64,000 nucleotides of DNA, taken from assembly GCF_042186555.1 (NCBI RefSeq), contig NC_133327.1:329290495-329354494 (forward strand). Direction: 5' to 3'. Source of the DNA: Aquarana catesbeiana (lineage: Eukaryota; Chordata; Amphibia; Anura; Ranidae). The position numbers and the translations under genes were made by a program. This document shows positions 10,704 through 19,753 of this stretch, piece after piece. The notes under the pieces are model-generated. The model did not search any database. It was not told the DNA's origin and saw only the letters and a program-made list of their open reading frames with translations. The stretch's first letter is position 1. Each line of letters starts with the position of its first letter.

Positions 10704-12926
10704 TTTTTTTCCCTTTTTTTGTTTCTTTTTCTTTCTCATTTTTTTTTTGGGTGGAGGTGAAGCTTAAAATAAGTGTGAGAGTCTGAAGTTTTCCTGCATG
10801 TACACCTCTAGGCGTGGTAAATGACGAGTTGTAAAGAAATTGGTATCCTGGGGGGAGATGTAGAGATGTTGATATTAGGGTGGCGGAGACCGAGGAGGAG
10901 GTGAGGGGGGGTAGGGAAGGGGATCAGGGGAGGAAGAGAAACAGTAGGGAGAGTACGGGTGGGTAGGAAAGAAGGAGGGAGTGGCAGTGGGGGGGGTAAA
11001 GCGGGAGAGAGGGTGCGGAGGAAGAGAAAGAGCAAAAAAAAGGGGGAAGGGGGGAGTTTTCCGGAGGTAAGGAAGGGTTCAAAAACCTCCCTTATGAGGT
11101 GTTACGTGGTCCGGTAGGGGTCAACGGGAAAAAATGGGTTCCCGTTGTGTGGAGAGGTGAAAGGTGCCGGTATGGAAGGAGTTGGATGGTATGAAAAATC
11201 CTCTGGTCCCCAGAGGAATGGGAATCGAAGAGGTAAGAGAGGAGGCCAGTGGGAAATAACAGTGAGTGTAAAGACTATGGTTCAGCCGAGGGAGAGCCTA
11301 ATCTCCACATGTGGTAGAGTTATAGAACCGATTACCAAGTGAGGTCATTTGGGGGAGTGGGATGAATCAGTTTATTTTATGGTGTTTCGGCGTTGACATT
11401 GTGAGGGTGGAGAACAGTTAACTGCAGTTACAACAGATCTAAGTTTGTCGTTTAAAAAGAGGTGTCTCAACTATAGAATTTACTTTTCACTCTTAGCTAA
11501 ACAATTGGTAAATGATATATGTACCTCGTTGTAGCCTCTGAAATCGTCTAAATTGGACCTGGTGTGTGCGGCCAAACTCCAGGCAGCCCGTAAGTGGATA
11601 TCTGAGATTCGATCATAAACATGGATCAACCTTACTCACCTGAATGTATGCTCGTCTAAAAGGCCGTGAAATAGGAGAGGATTTGCAGGTGGAATGTAGG
11701 GTTCAGCCCCACACGCCAGAGGTCCGATGAGGTTCTTCTGTTTAGCTGCTTAAGAGAAACATCATTAATGAGAATGAAATATGAAAAATAAAAGGAAACA
11801 TTATAGGTAACGTAGAAGACACTCAAATGAGACCAGTTAATCAATCATTACCTATGTCTAACAGAAGGGAGAGATGTGGTAATCTCAAACAGAAATCATG
11901 AACAATGAACAATACGAAGAAGTGCCCCCTTTCAAGCTTCTCAGCTTACCTGGGGGATTTGTCTCAACTGGAGACCCTGGTTTAAATTTGTGTGTCCTTA
12001 GGGTTAAAGAATGGGCAAATTCACACAGAAAATGCATCTACTGGAGAAGCTATTATTTAAATGTTAGCCATTGAATGGCAGCTTAATGTTTGTCATGACC
12101 ATAAGGCCTGTTCCCCTCTGTTGTCTGACTTTGGGAAAGGGTGAGGGGGAGCAGATTCGTATAGAGATTATCTCTTTATGAGAATGATACGATGTCAGGG
12201 GATGGGTAAGGAGGGGGGGGGTAATAAAAAGGGGTTAAGCTCATGTTCTGTGTGAAGTTGCCCCTCCGGAGAGGGGTTCGGTCATACATTTTACTACATT
12301 GCTGATCAGTCCTTTAGTAGAGGCCTGTTGACTAACATAAGAGGGCCTTATCTTACATAAACCCAGTTCGTATTCCATTGTATGGAGTAGTATTCGTTCA
12401 AGGGGATTAAGTGGAAATTAGAGGGGAGTTGGGTGAAGGGGCAGAAGGAATAGGAAGTGGGGAGGAAATGGGAAGAGAGGAAACTGATTTGAGGACTATG
12501 TAATAGTCTTAGAGATTGTTCGTCTCATTGCAGGTGTTTATTATACTTGCGTGACAATGTTCAGGTTGGCGGTAGTCTTTTCTTGTTGTAAAGGTATTCG
12601 TTCGTTGCCTCCTCTTGAGGGGGAACAAGTGTCACGATGGGTTCATATATCTCAGGTAGGCTCTGTACAGTGGAAAGATGAGGAGCTTGGCATCTGGATG
12701 TTAGGGAGCTTTGGGGTCAAGGTGAATGGCAACTGCCAAATTCAGGTTGAAGGGGAGACATTGGACTGGACACTTGTGATGTGAAGCATTTCCTCTCCAG
12801 TGTTGAGGTGTTGCGTGCAAGTCACTTCTTTGTGGTAACCCTGAGATTAGGTTGCTTAATGGATTATTTGCTGGGTCCCGGGTTTAGAGGCTGTAGGCGA
12901 GAAGTGCAAGTGGAGGAGATGGAGCA
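10704..12926 (-). other. Long ORF1-ORF2 spacer of the L1
   Basis: About 2.2 kb lie between the ORF1 stop (12927) and the ORF2 start (10703), far more than in mammalian L1. The half next to ORF2 (10704-11874) is also in copy 1, so it belongs to the element. It contains a pyrimidine-rich tract on the element strand (about 10890-11040). The half next to ORF1 (11875-12926) is seen only here and could include an unrecognised insertion. I see no convincing protein in it. Confidence 0.6.
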
Positions 12927-13063
12927 TTATTCTGGGCCTCCATGTCTGGGTCTTCTGTGAGCAGGAGAAGCTGTGGGGCTATTGTTTACAGTGTTACCGT
13001 GTCCTTCGGACGCGTTGGATCTGGGCGAGTTGGATCTGCGTCTTCTGATATGGAATTCATCAC
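12927..13063 (-). pseudogene. L1 ORF1, C-terminal tail (separated by LTR insertion)
   Basis: The minus frame reads EFHIRRRRSNSPRSN and continues as a basic/serine-rich tail ending PRHGGPE at the stop (12927-12929). It continues the ORF1 frame interrupted at 17344 once the LTR element and one copy of its 5-bp duplication are ignored. The tail may add RNA-binding charge; that is inference. Confidence 0.85.
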
Positions 13064-13758
13064 TGTCAGAGTATCTAATTGACCAGACTGTGTGGACTGC
13101 ACAGAGGAGACCAGAAACACATGTAAGTGAAATGGTGTTTATTAACAAGTGATAAGTAAAAGGAAAACAGTGCAAAACCCACACAACAACCCACTACAAA
13201 CAACAATATATATATATATAAGTAAATGGAGATACCGTAATCGTAAACAAGCCAAGCCAAGGTCATACACAGGGAAGTCAGCAGATGGGTAAGGACGGGA
13301 ACTGAACAGGACAAGGAGAGGATGGATGGATGGGGTACTGGGCAGGGATCCAAGGGAGCCAGGAACAGAAGGGACAGGACTAGGAAGGCTTTAGGATAGG
13401 GATTGGATCAGATCAGGACAAGGCAGATAGCAGGCTCAAGGTCAAACAGGCAGCAAGGTCAGAACGCAGGGAGAGAGAGAGATACCAAGGCAAGCCTATG
13501 AGGGCTTGCCGGGTATTTGTAAGGCTGTGGTAATTGACCTCATGTCACAGCTGAGCGCAGTGTGAGCTGTTTGCTCCACACTGCCAGAGTGTACCCGCTG
13601 GTTGACGCCGGTACTACGGCCCGAGGATGCAACAGTGCCACCAGCAGGAAAGACCTCTTACTGCAGGTCCTAGGTGTTGGAAGACACCTGCTGATGGACA
13701 CTGGTACAGCGATCCAAGAGACCGATAGCGCCACCAACGGGTAGACATTCTCATGACA
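13064..13758 (-). repeat. 3' LTR
   Basis: 695 bp bounded by the short inverted repeat TGTCA/TGACA. On the minus strand a TATA-like AT run (about 13205-13221) is followed by AATAAA near 13141, giving a U3-R-U5 layout. The internal ORF reads 219 bp into this LTR. Confidence 0.93.
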
Positions 13759-16572
13759 GTACCCCCCCCTAAAGGAGCGGCCTCCGGACGCTCCAACAAG
13801 GTGCATCTGTTCAAAGTTCATGGCCTCCAACTGAACAGATGAGGGCACATCAGGCCAGGCATCGGGTACATCAACCTGGACAGTGGGTACTGCTGGCATG
13901 TCAGAGTCATTAAGCTGGGCAGCAGACGACAGGAAACACTTGAGCTGGGCAGCAGACGACAGGAACCACTTGAGCTGGGCAGCAGACGACAGGAAACACT
14001 TGAGCTGGGCAGCAGACGACAGGAAACACTTGAGCTGGGCAGCAGACGACAGGAAACACTTGAGCTGGGCAGCAGACGACAGGAAACACTTGAGCTGGGC
14101 AGCAGACGACAGGAAACACTTGAGCTGGGCAGCAGACGACAGGAACCACTTGAGCTGGGCAGCAGACGGCAGGAACCACTTGAGCTGGGCAGCAGACGAC
14201 AGGAACCACTTGAGCTGGGCAGCAAACGACAGGAACCACTTGAGCTGGGCAGCAGACGACAGGAACCACTTGAGCTGGGCAGCAGACGACAGGAACCACT
14301 TAAACTGGGCAGCAGACGACAGGAACCACTTGAGCTGGGCAGCAGACGACAGGAACCACTTGAGCTGGGCAGCAGACGACAGGAACCACTTGAGCTGGGC
14401 AGCAGACGACAGGAACCACTTGAGCTGGGCAGCAGACGACAGGAACCACTTGAGCTGGGCAGCAGACGACAGGAACCACTTGAGCTGGGCAGCAGACGAC
14501 AGGAACCACTTGAGCTTGGCAGCAGGCGACAGGAACCACTTGAGCTGGGCAGCAGACGACAGGAACCACTTGAGCTGGAGGGCAGACACCCGAACATCAG
14601 GCTGGAGGGCTGGCACATCAGACTGGAAAGCTGGAACATCCGACTTGGAAGCTGGCACATCAGACTGAGAAGCTGGCACATCAGACTGGGAAGCAATCTT
14701 TGAGACATCAGGCTGGAAGGCAAGCTGCAAGACATCAGGCTGGGAAGCTGGTACCGCAAACTGGGAAGCTGGCACATCAATCTGAGAAGCTGGCACATCA
14801 ATCTGGGAAGCTGGCACATCAATCTGGGAAGCTGGCACATCAATCTGGGAAGCTGGCACATCAGACTGGGAAGCTGGCACATCAGACTGGTAGGTAGGCA
14901 TCAAGACATCAGGCTGGAAGACAAGCTGCAAGGCATCAGGCTGGGAAGCTGGCACATCAATCTGGGAAGCTGGCACATCAATCTGGGAAGCTGGCACATC
15001 AGACTGGGAAGCTGGCACATCAGACTGGGAAGCTGGCACATCAGACTGGGAAGCTGGCACATCAGACTGGTAGGTAGGCATCAAGACATCAGGCTGGAAG
15101 ACAAGCTGCAAGGCATCAGGCTGGGAAGCTGGTACCGCAAACTGGGAAGCTGGCACATCAATCTGAGAAGCTGGCACATCAATCTGGGAAGCTGGCACAT
15201 CAATCTGGGAAGCTGGCACATCAGACTGGGAAGCTGGCACATCAGACTGGGAAGCTGGCACATCAGACTGGTAGGTAGGCATCAAGACATCAGGCTGGAA
15301 GACAAGCTGCAAGGCATCAGGCTGGGAAACTGGCACATCAATCTGGGAAGCTGGCACATCAATCTGGGAAGCTGGCACATCAATCTGGGAAGCTGGCACA
15401 TCAGACTGGTAGGTAGGCATCAAGACATCGGGCTGGAAGGCAAGCTGCAAGACATCCGGCTGGAAGGCAGGGACATCGAGCTGGAAGGCAGGCATCGGGA
15501 CGACAGACTGGGAGGCAGGCACATCAGACTGTAAAGCTGGAACATCAGACTGCAAAGCTGGAACATCAGACTGCAAAGCTGGAACATCAGACTGCAAAGC
15601 TGGAACATCAGACTGGAAAGCTGGAACGTCAGACTGGAGAGCGGGCACAGGCTGAAAAGCAGGCACCGGGACTTCAGGCTGGAAGGCCAGCTTCAAGACA
15701 TCCGGCTGGAAGGCAGGGACATCGAGCTGGAAGGCAGGCATCGGGACAACAGACTGGGAGGCAGGCACATCAGACTGTAAAGTGGGAGCGGGTTGGGTTA
15801 CTGGCAAGATGGTGTGGGTCGGGAAGAATTTTTGTTTCTTTTTTGGTTTAGCCCGTGCAGTCTTGTATGTAGGTGCAGGGCTGTAAGAAAAGAAAGTAGC
15901 TGGGCAGAAGGAAGACCAAGGAACTGTAGCTAGAGAGGGGTTTTGTGGGACTGTTACAGTTGAAGGAGAAGAGACAGGTGAATTGAAGGCAGGATAGGTG
16001 CGACACTTGGAGACTGGGTGGTAGTATTGGGTAGGGAGCTGGTTAAACTGGGTAGTAGCTGAGGTTGCCATGAGTGACGGGGAGATAGATTTTTTGGAAG
16101 GTAGATGATTAATGGCAGGGCTGGAATATTGTGGTTTAGCTAAAGACAGGAGATCTGACCATGCCTGCAGCAAAGGTTGAACAAACGCTGATTTACACAC
16201 AGCCTGACTAACCAAAGATTGTACTGAATAAATGCAATCAGATAACACCTGCTGGGAACAAGCGGAATAATGTTCATCAACGGAAGCCGGATCATTCTCT
16301 AACAACCATATCAGGGATTCAACCTGGTCACAACTGAAAGGAGGGGAGAAATCGTCACTACCTTCGGGAATGCATGACAAAGCTGACTTTGTACATAATT
16401 GGATCAAAGGCTGAACATCCTCAAATAACATATGACCTCGATCTACAAGTAAATGGGCGGTTTGTATCGTTTCCAGCAGTTGGTCTCGGGTCCAATCTTT
16501 AAGAGTCTGACAACAATATTCATTATCCTCTGCCGCCAGCAGAGAATAATAGACAATTTCATCAAAGTCCAT
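13540..16572 (-). CDS. Repeat-rich gag-like ORF of non-autonomous LTR element
   Basis: A single uninterrupted 1010-codon frame. The start ATG (16570-16572) has A at -3 and G at +4 and lies 70 bp after the 5' LTR. Residues 1-150 are a non-repetitive, mostly helical-looking, acidic domain (MDFDEIVYYSLLAAEDNEYC...). Residues 150-260 are Ser/Pro/Thr-rich with a basic KPKKKQK patch. About 261-664 is built from 7-aa units (PASQIDV and variants), about 665-887 from 22 decapeptides (LKWFLSSAAQ), and the last ~70 residues lie inside the 3' LTR. I see no CCHC knuckle, DSG protease or RT motif. It occupies the gag position, but I recognise no family. Open frames in the repeats mean little, since both units are multiples of three; the open unique N-terminus is better evidence. 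Confidence 0.7.
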   Translation of the reverse strand: MDFDEIVYYSLLAAEDNEYCCQTLKDWTRDQLLETIQTAHLLVDRGHMLFEDVQPLIQLCTKSALSCIPEGSDDFSPPFSCDQVESLIWLLENDPASVDEHYSACSQQVLSDCIYSVQSLVSQAVCKSAFVQPLLQAWSDLLSLAKPQYSSPAINHLPSKKSISPSLMATSATTQFNQLPTQYYHPVSKCRTYPAFNSPVSSPSTVTVPQNPSLATVPWSSFCPATFFSYSPAPTYKTARAKPKKKQKFFPTHTILPVTQPAPTLQSDVPASQSVVPMPAFQLDVPAFQPDVLKLAFQPEVPVPAFQPVPALQSDVPAFQSDVPALQSDVPALQSDVPALQSDVPALQSDVPASQSVVPMPAFQLDVPAFQPDVLQLAFQPDVLMPTYQSDVPASQIDVPASQIDVPASQIDVPVSQPDALQLVFQPDVLMPTYQSDVPASQSDVPASQSDVPASQIDVPASQIDVPASQIDVPASQFAVPASQPDALQLVFQPDVLMPTYQSDVPASQSDVPASQSDVPASQSDVPASQIDVPASQIDVPASQPDALQLVFQPDVLMPTYQSDVPASQSDVPASQIDVPASQIDVPASQIDVPASQIDVPASQFAVPASQPDVLQLAFQPDVSKIASQSDVPASQSDVPASKSDVPAFQSDVPALQPDVRVSALQLKWFLSSAAQLKWFLSPAAKLKWFLSSAAQLKWFLSSAAQLKWFLSSAAQLKWFLSSAAQLKWFLSSAAQLKWFLSSAAQLKWFLSSAAQFKWFLSSAAQLKWFLSSAAQLKWFLSFAAQLKWFLSSAAQLKWFLPSAAQLKWFLSSAAQLKCFLSSAAQLKCFLSSAAQLKCFLSSAAQLKCFLSSAAQLKCFLSSAAQLKWFLSSAAQLKCFLSSAAQLNDSDMPAVPTVQVDVPDAWPDVPSSVQLEAMNFEQMHLVGASGGRSFRGGYCHENVYPLVALSVSWIAVPVSISRCLPTPRTCSKRSFLLVALLHPRAVVPASTSGYTLAVWSKQLTLRSAVT
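13759..13778 (-). promoter_or_regulatory. Polypurine tract of the LTR element
   Basis: On the element strand a CTTTAGGGGGGGGTAC string abuts the 3' LTR start TGTCATGA. This is the expected plus-strand primer site of an LTR retrotransposon. It lies inside the open reading frame. Confidence 0.85.
13911..14577 (-). repeat. 30-bp coding minisatellite (22 units)
   Basis: Twenty-two head-to-tail copies of a 30-bp unit, nearly all differing by 0-2 bases, encoding LKWFLSSAAQ. Six units have TGT instead of TGG, giving LKCFLSSAAQ: five form a block and one lies two units further on. That is a sign of local unit duplication. Other frames on both strands are open too, purely because of the repeat. Confidence 0.97.
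14581..15640 (-). repeat. 21-bp coding minisatellite with higher-order structure
   Basis: Tandem 21-bp units (GCTGGCACATCAATCTGGGA+A and variants) encode heptads of the PASQIDV/PASQSDV type. A distinct spacer beginning TGGTAGGTAGGCATCAAGAC recurs at 14888, 15068, 15269 and 15407, giving higher-order periods of 180, 201 and 138 bp, all multiples of three. A second cluster near 15530-15610 reads PALQSDV. Confidence 0.95.
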
Positions 16573-16642
16573 TTTGCGCGCCCACCGTAACAGGACGGTT
16601 TCTCAGTGCAGCCACGTCTGGTCAGGGATGGCCTTGGTATAC
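16573..16642 (-). promoter_or_regulatory. Leader and putative primer-binding region
   Basis: Directly after the 5' LTR the element strand reads GTATACCAAGGCCATCCC. A canonical tRNA primer site starting TGG within three bases of the LTR is absent. A related string, GTAGGCAAAGGCCAT, follows the LTR of the gypsy element at 29637-29650. Confidence 0.5.
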
Positions 16643-17343
16643 TGTCAGAGTATCTAATTGACCAGACTGTGTGGACTGCACAGAGGAGACCAGAAACACA
16701 TGTAAGTGAAATGGTGTTTATTAACAAGTGATAAGTAAAAGGAAAACAGTGCAAAACCCACACAACAACCCACTACCAACAACAATATATATATATATAT
16801 ATATAAGTAAATGGAGATACCGTAATCGTAAACAAGCCAAGCCAAGGTCATACACAGGGAAGTCAGCAGATGGGTAAGGACGGGAACTGAACAGGACAAG
16901 GAGAGGATGGATGGATGGGGTACAGGGCAGGGATCCAAGGGAGCCAGGAACAGAAGGGACAGGACTAGGAAGGCTTTAGGATAGGGATTGGATCAGATCA
17001 GGACAAGGCAGATAGCAGGCTCAAGGTCAAACAGGCAGCAAGGTCAGAACGCAGGGAGAGAGAGAGATACCAAGGCAAGCCTATGAGGGCTTGCCGGGTA
17101 TTTGTAAGGCTGTGGTAATTGACCTCATGTCACAGCTGAGCGCAGTGTGAGCTGTTTGCTCCACACTGCCAGAGTGTACCCGCTGGTTGACGCCGGTACT
17201 ACGGCCCGAGGATGCAACAGTGCCACCAGCAGGAAAGACCTCTTACTGCAGGTCCTAGGTGTTGGAAGACACCTGCTGATGGACACTGGTACTGCGATCC
17301 AAGAGACCGATAGCGCCACCAACGGGTAGACCTTCTCATGACA
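16643..17343 (-). repeat. 5' LTR
   Basis: 701 bp, near-identical to the 3' LTR; differences seen are four single-base changes and three extra TA units. It supplies promoter and poly(A) signal. It abuts L1 ORF1 across the ATCAC duplication. Confidence 0.93.
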
Positions 17344-18326
17344 ATCACGGACTTGAATGGCATCCTTTGAATTAGATCTTCGAAGATGAGGGGGTCTAAG
17401 AGATCTGTACCAGTCAGGTAATTCAATGCGGGGTATGTTCAGAGATTCACAGAATGTGGGGATATCTTCTGGTACACTCAGATTTGCCGTGCGCCCTTGT
17501 GCTGAAGCTGAGAGGCAAAAGGGAAACTTCCAGCGGTATTGAATTTCGTTTGTGCATAGTAGGTCAAGGAGAGGGCGCAGGTCCCTTCTATTCTGGAGAG
17601 TGATGGGCGATAGATCTTGAAAGATTTTTATATCTGTGCCATGGTGCATCAGGTTGCGTCTATCTCTGGCCCTGCGCAGGAGTTCTTCTTTTAGCTTAAA
17701 GTTGACCAGGCAACACACTATATCTCTGGGTGGGTCAGTGTCTCTACACCTGGGCCTGAGAGCTCTATGTTAGCGTTCATATTCAATGGGGGTCTCGGGG
17801 GGCCTGCCTAGGAGATCGTTGAATACGGCTATGGTGGCTTGGGCGAGTTGGGTGTGATCGATCGTTTCTGGCATGCCTCTTACCCGCAAGTTGTGTCGTC
17901 TGCCGCGGTTGTCCAGGTCCTCCATGTATCTGTGCAGGTCTCTAAGCTGGACGTTTTGTGTCTGGGAGGATGCTTGGAGCTGCTGGATGGCATTTTCATT
18001 GCGGGCTGTTGTTTCCCCCATGTCATCCATTCGCATCGTCATGGACTGAATGTCCCTTCTGAGGTCTGTAATGGCTGTAGCTAGTGTGGCTTTTATGTCT
18101 TCTGCCACCGATCGCAGGTCTCTGATGTTTAAGGGCTGCTCTGCCTCTGTGTTCGTTAGAGGCGGTTGCGCCTGGTGTCTGCCAGAGGGGCTGAGACTGG
18201 AGGAGCGTGCTGTGGACGAGTAGGCCCGAGAAGAAGCCGGGGCCTCGCGTGGCGCGAGGGTAGATGGCTCCGCTAGGCTGCTGAAATATCCTCTGAGGAC
18301 CGGAGCACGGGGATCAGGCGTCCATC
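17344..18326 (-). pseudogene. L1 ORF1 RNA-binding protein (N-terminal, coiled coil, RRM)
   Basis: ORF1 proteins coat LINE RNA and act as nucleic-acid chaperones. The minus frame is open from the TGA near 18328 through a Ser/Pro-rich leader, a coiled coil (VAEDIKATLATAITDLRRDI...), then the RRM entry motif NRGRRHNLRVRGMPE. An in-frame TAA (17770-17772) falls between YER and HRALRPRCRDTDPP. After it the C-terminal domain continues (IVCCLVNFKLKEELLRRARD, DIKIFQDLSP) to 17344, where the LTR element interrupts it. No ATG is seen in the leader frame before the coiled coil; the most N-terminal likely codon is GTG at 18106-18108, so the original start is uncertain. Confidence 0.85.
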
Positions 18327-18353
18327 AGAGTCCGGCACCAAACCACGCCCCCC

Positions 18354-19162
18354 TGTTTTGTTTTTTAATACTGCACTTAAACTTTTGATGGGGGTGGGGT
18401 GGTGAGAGTTGTTATACCCTAAAATTTTTGACATGGTTAGTGCTCACCTTATTTTTGTCCCCGCTGTACACTATGAAATTTAATTTGTGTCCAATTTAAG
18501 TGTTTCTTTTAGATTGTAAGCTCTTTAGAGCTGTGCCCTTCTAACCATATTGTAAAGTGCTGTGAAAAATGATGCAACATTAAATGCCAGCCAATTTTTT
18601 GGGCAAAGAAAATGAATGTACAAAATAGTGTTCCTATTGTCCAAATAAAATGTAGAATCGGTTTTGAATTGCTTTTTTTTGTTGAGGATTAGTAAAATAT
18701 TTTATAAGTGGAATGCATTGTTAACTCACCTTCCAATCTCTATTAAATTTACTTTGCTACAAAATAATTTTATTCTGCACCCATGCAAGTCATTAAATAG
18801 AGAAAAAAGTGTAAATCCAAAACTAAAAGAGCAAGCTTTTAACAGCTTTGATGCTAATTTTCATGTTCCAATCATTTTTGCTGTTGCCTAGGTAAACTAT
18901 TGAACATGTCAAATTAAGTATTCATTTTCTCCAATCACCAGTTGTCCACCCCATAAACACAATTTTTTAAATAATTTTTTAGCGAAACAAGCATATTGAA
19001 CACATGTGAAAAGATTTTAGCGAACGTGAACTTTTTACAATCATGTATATCTTTTCGCAATGGCACACAACTGGTTGCCCGGGTCATCTCCTGGCCTGGA
19101 AATGCATCCTCATGTGTGTGAAAGGACGTTCGGATGCACTTGCAAGTGTTAGTGTTGCTCAG
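18354..19162. other. L1 flank with a MIR/L2-like relic
   Basis: AT-rich flank without genes. At 18512-18560 the string AGATTGTAAGCTCTTTAGAG, followed by ATTGTAAAGTGCTGTG, resembles the conserved 3' tail of L2/CORE-SINE-type repeats. The relic call is from memory and tentative. Confidence 0.4.
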
Positions 19163-19639
19163 AGTTGTGTCAGGGCTGGGCTCAGCCCTTAATTCTCAGA
19201 GCAGGCCGCTCAGCTCTCAGTTAATTGCCAGCTCCAATCTTTTCCACAGTGACTCATCTGATGATGATATCCTGTTCGTCAGTCCTGCTGGTTACTGAAG
19301 CTTTTCAGTTCAGTTCCTGTCTGCCTTCATCTTGGGCAATACATCCAGAGACTCTCTCCTGTGTACCTGTTAAAGACTTGCTTGGCTGACGTCCCTTCTG
19401 GTTCCTGATCCTGCTTGCTGTTCCACTACGCTGATTCTCCGGTTTCCTGGCCTGTGCTGAAGTACACTGATCTCTGGCTCCCTGACGTCTTGGCTTATCT
19501 GACTATCCGTTGCAGTTACCGAACTCTGGCTATGATTTGACTACGTTGTTCTGTTTACCTTTTACTATTATTATTATTAAACAAGTGTGGTTTTAACTGC
19601 ACTTCTGTCTCGGTCTGATTCATGGTTTCTGACAAGTTG
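19163..19639 (+). mobile_element. Solo LTR of a Ty3/gypsy-type element
   Basis: The LTR runs 19168-19634 (467 bp, TGTCAGGG...TTTCTGACA) and is flanked by a perfect 5-bp duplication, AGTTG, at 19163-19167 and 19635-19639. ATTAAA (about 19576) near the 3' end is the likely poly(A) signal. Its reverse complement aligns with the LTR at 29650-30062, so both belong to one family. It arose by recombination between the two LTRs of a full element (established mechanism). Confidence 0.92.
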
Positions 19640-19753
19640 TCAGCAAGTTAACATGGTAAGATCACTTTTTTTTATCATGAGGAGATGTCGCTGATTTGCA
19701 AGGTAAGTGTGGGAGATGTCTTGGTGTTCCCAGGGTTTAGGGGGATGTAATGT

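Larger units (their letters stand above)
13064..17343 (-). mobile_element. Non-autonomous LTR retrotransposon with repeat-coding ORF
   Basis: Two direct repeats of 695 and 701 bp, each starting TGTCAGAG and ending ATGACA on the plus strand, flank a 2.9-kb interior. ATCAC directly abuts both outer ends: a perfect 5-bp target-site duplication typical of LTR retroelements. On the element strand the order is 5' LTR (right), 70-bp leader, one 1010-codon ORF, a G-rich polypurine tract, then the 3' LTR (left). There is no protease, reverse transcriptase, RNase H or integrase. The LTRs differ at only about four substitutions plus a TA-repeat length change, so the insertion is recent. A Ty3/gypsy relative is the likely helper (inference). 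Confidence 0.93.
7155..18353 (-). mobile_element. L1/Tx1-type LINE, copy 2 (near full length, interrupted)
   Basis: A minus-strand LINE: 5' end at the GGGGGGCGTGG boundary (18353), ORF1, a 2.2-kb spacer, ORF2, a 3' UTR and a poly(A) read as a T run at 7155-7168. Without the 4.3-kb LTR insertion it is about 6.9 kb, the usual L1 size. It lacks about 1.1 kb inside ORF2 compared with copy 1 (junction near 9963). The only target-site duplication candidate is TGTTTT at 7153 and 18354, too short and T-rich to be convincing. Confidence 0.9.

Noticed and set aside
13883..14668. A 261-aa plus-strand open frame (…SWAADDRNHL…) opposite the LTR-element ORF
   Set aside because: It is produced by the 30-bp unit having no stop in that frame; several other frames across the array are open for the same reason, and it has no unique sequence of its own.
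13818..14882. A 354-aa minus-strand frame (…SCRLLPSSSG…) overlapping the 1010-codon ORF
   Set aside because: It is confined to the two tandem arrays and does not include the unique N-terminal domain or a leader.
13911..15640. CRISPR-like regular array
   Set aside because: Units are contiguous without unique spacers, the context is a eukaryotic retrotransposon, and the unit is in-frame coding.
7153..18359. TGTTTT as target-site duplication of L1 copy 2
   Set aside because: Only six bases and within T-rich sequence next to the poly(A) tract; not distinguishable from chance.
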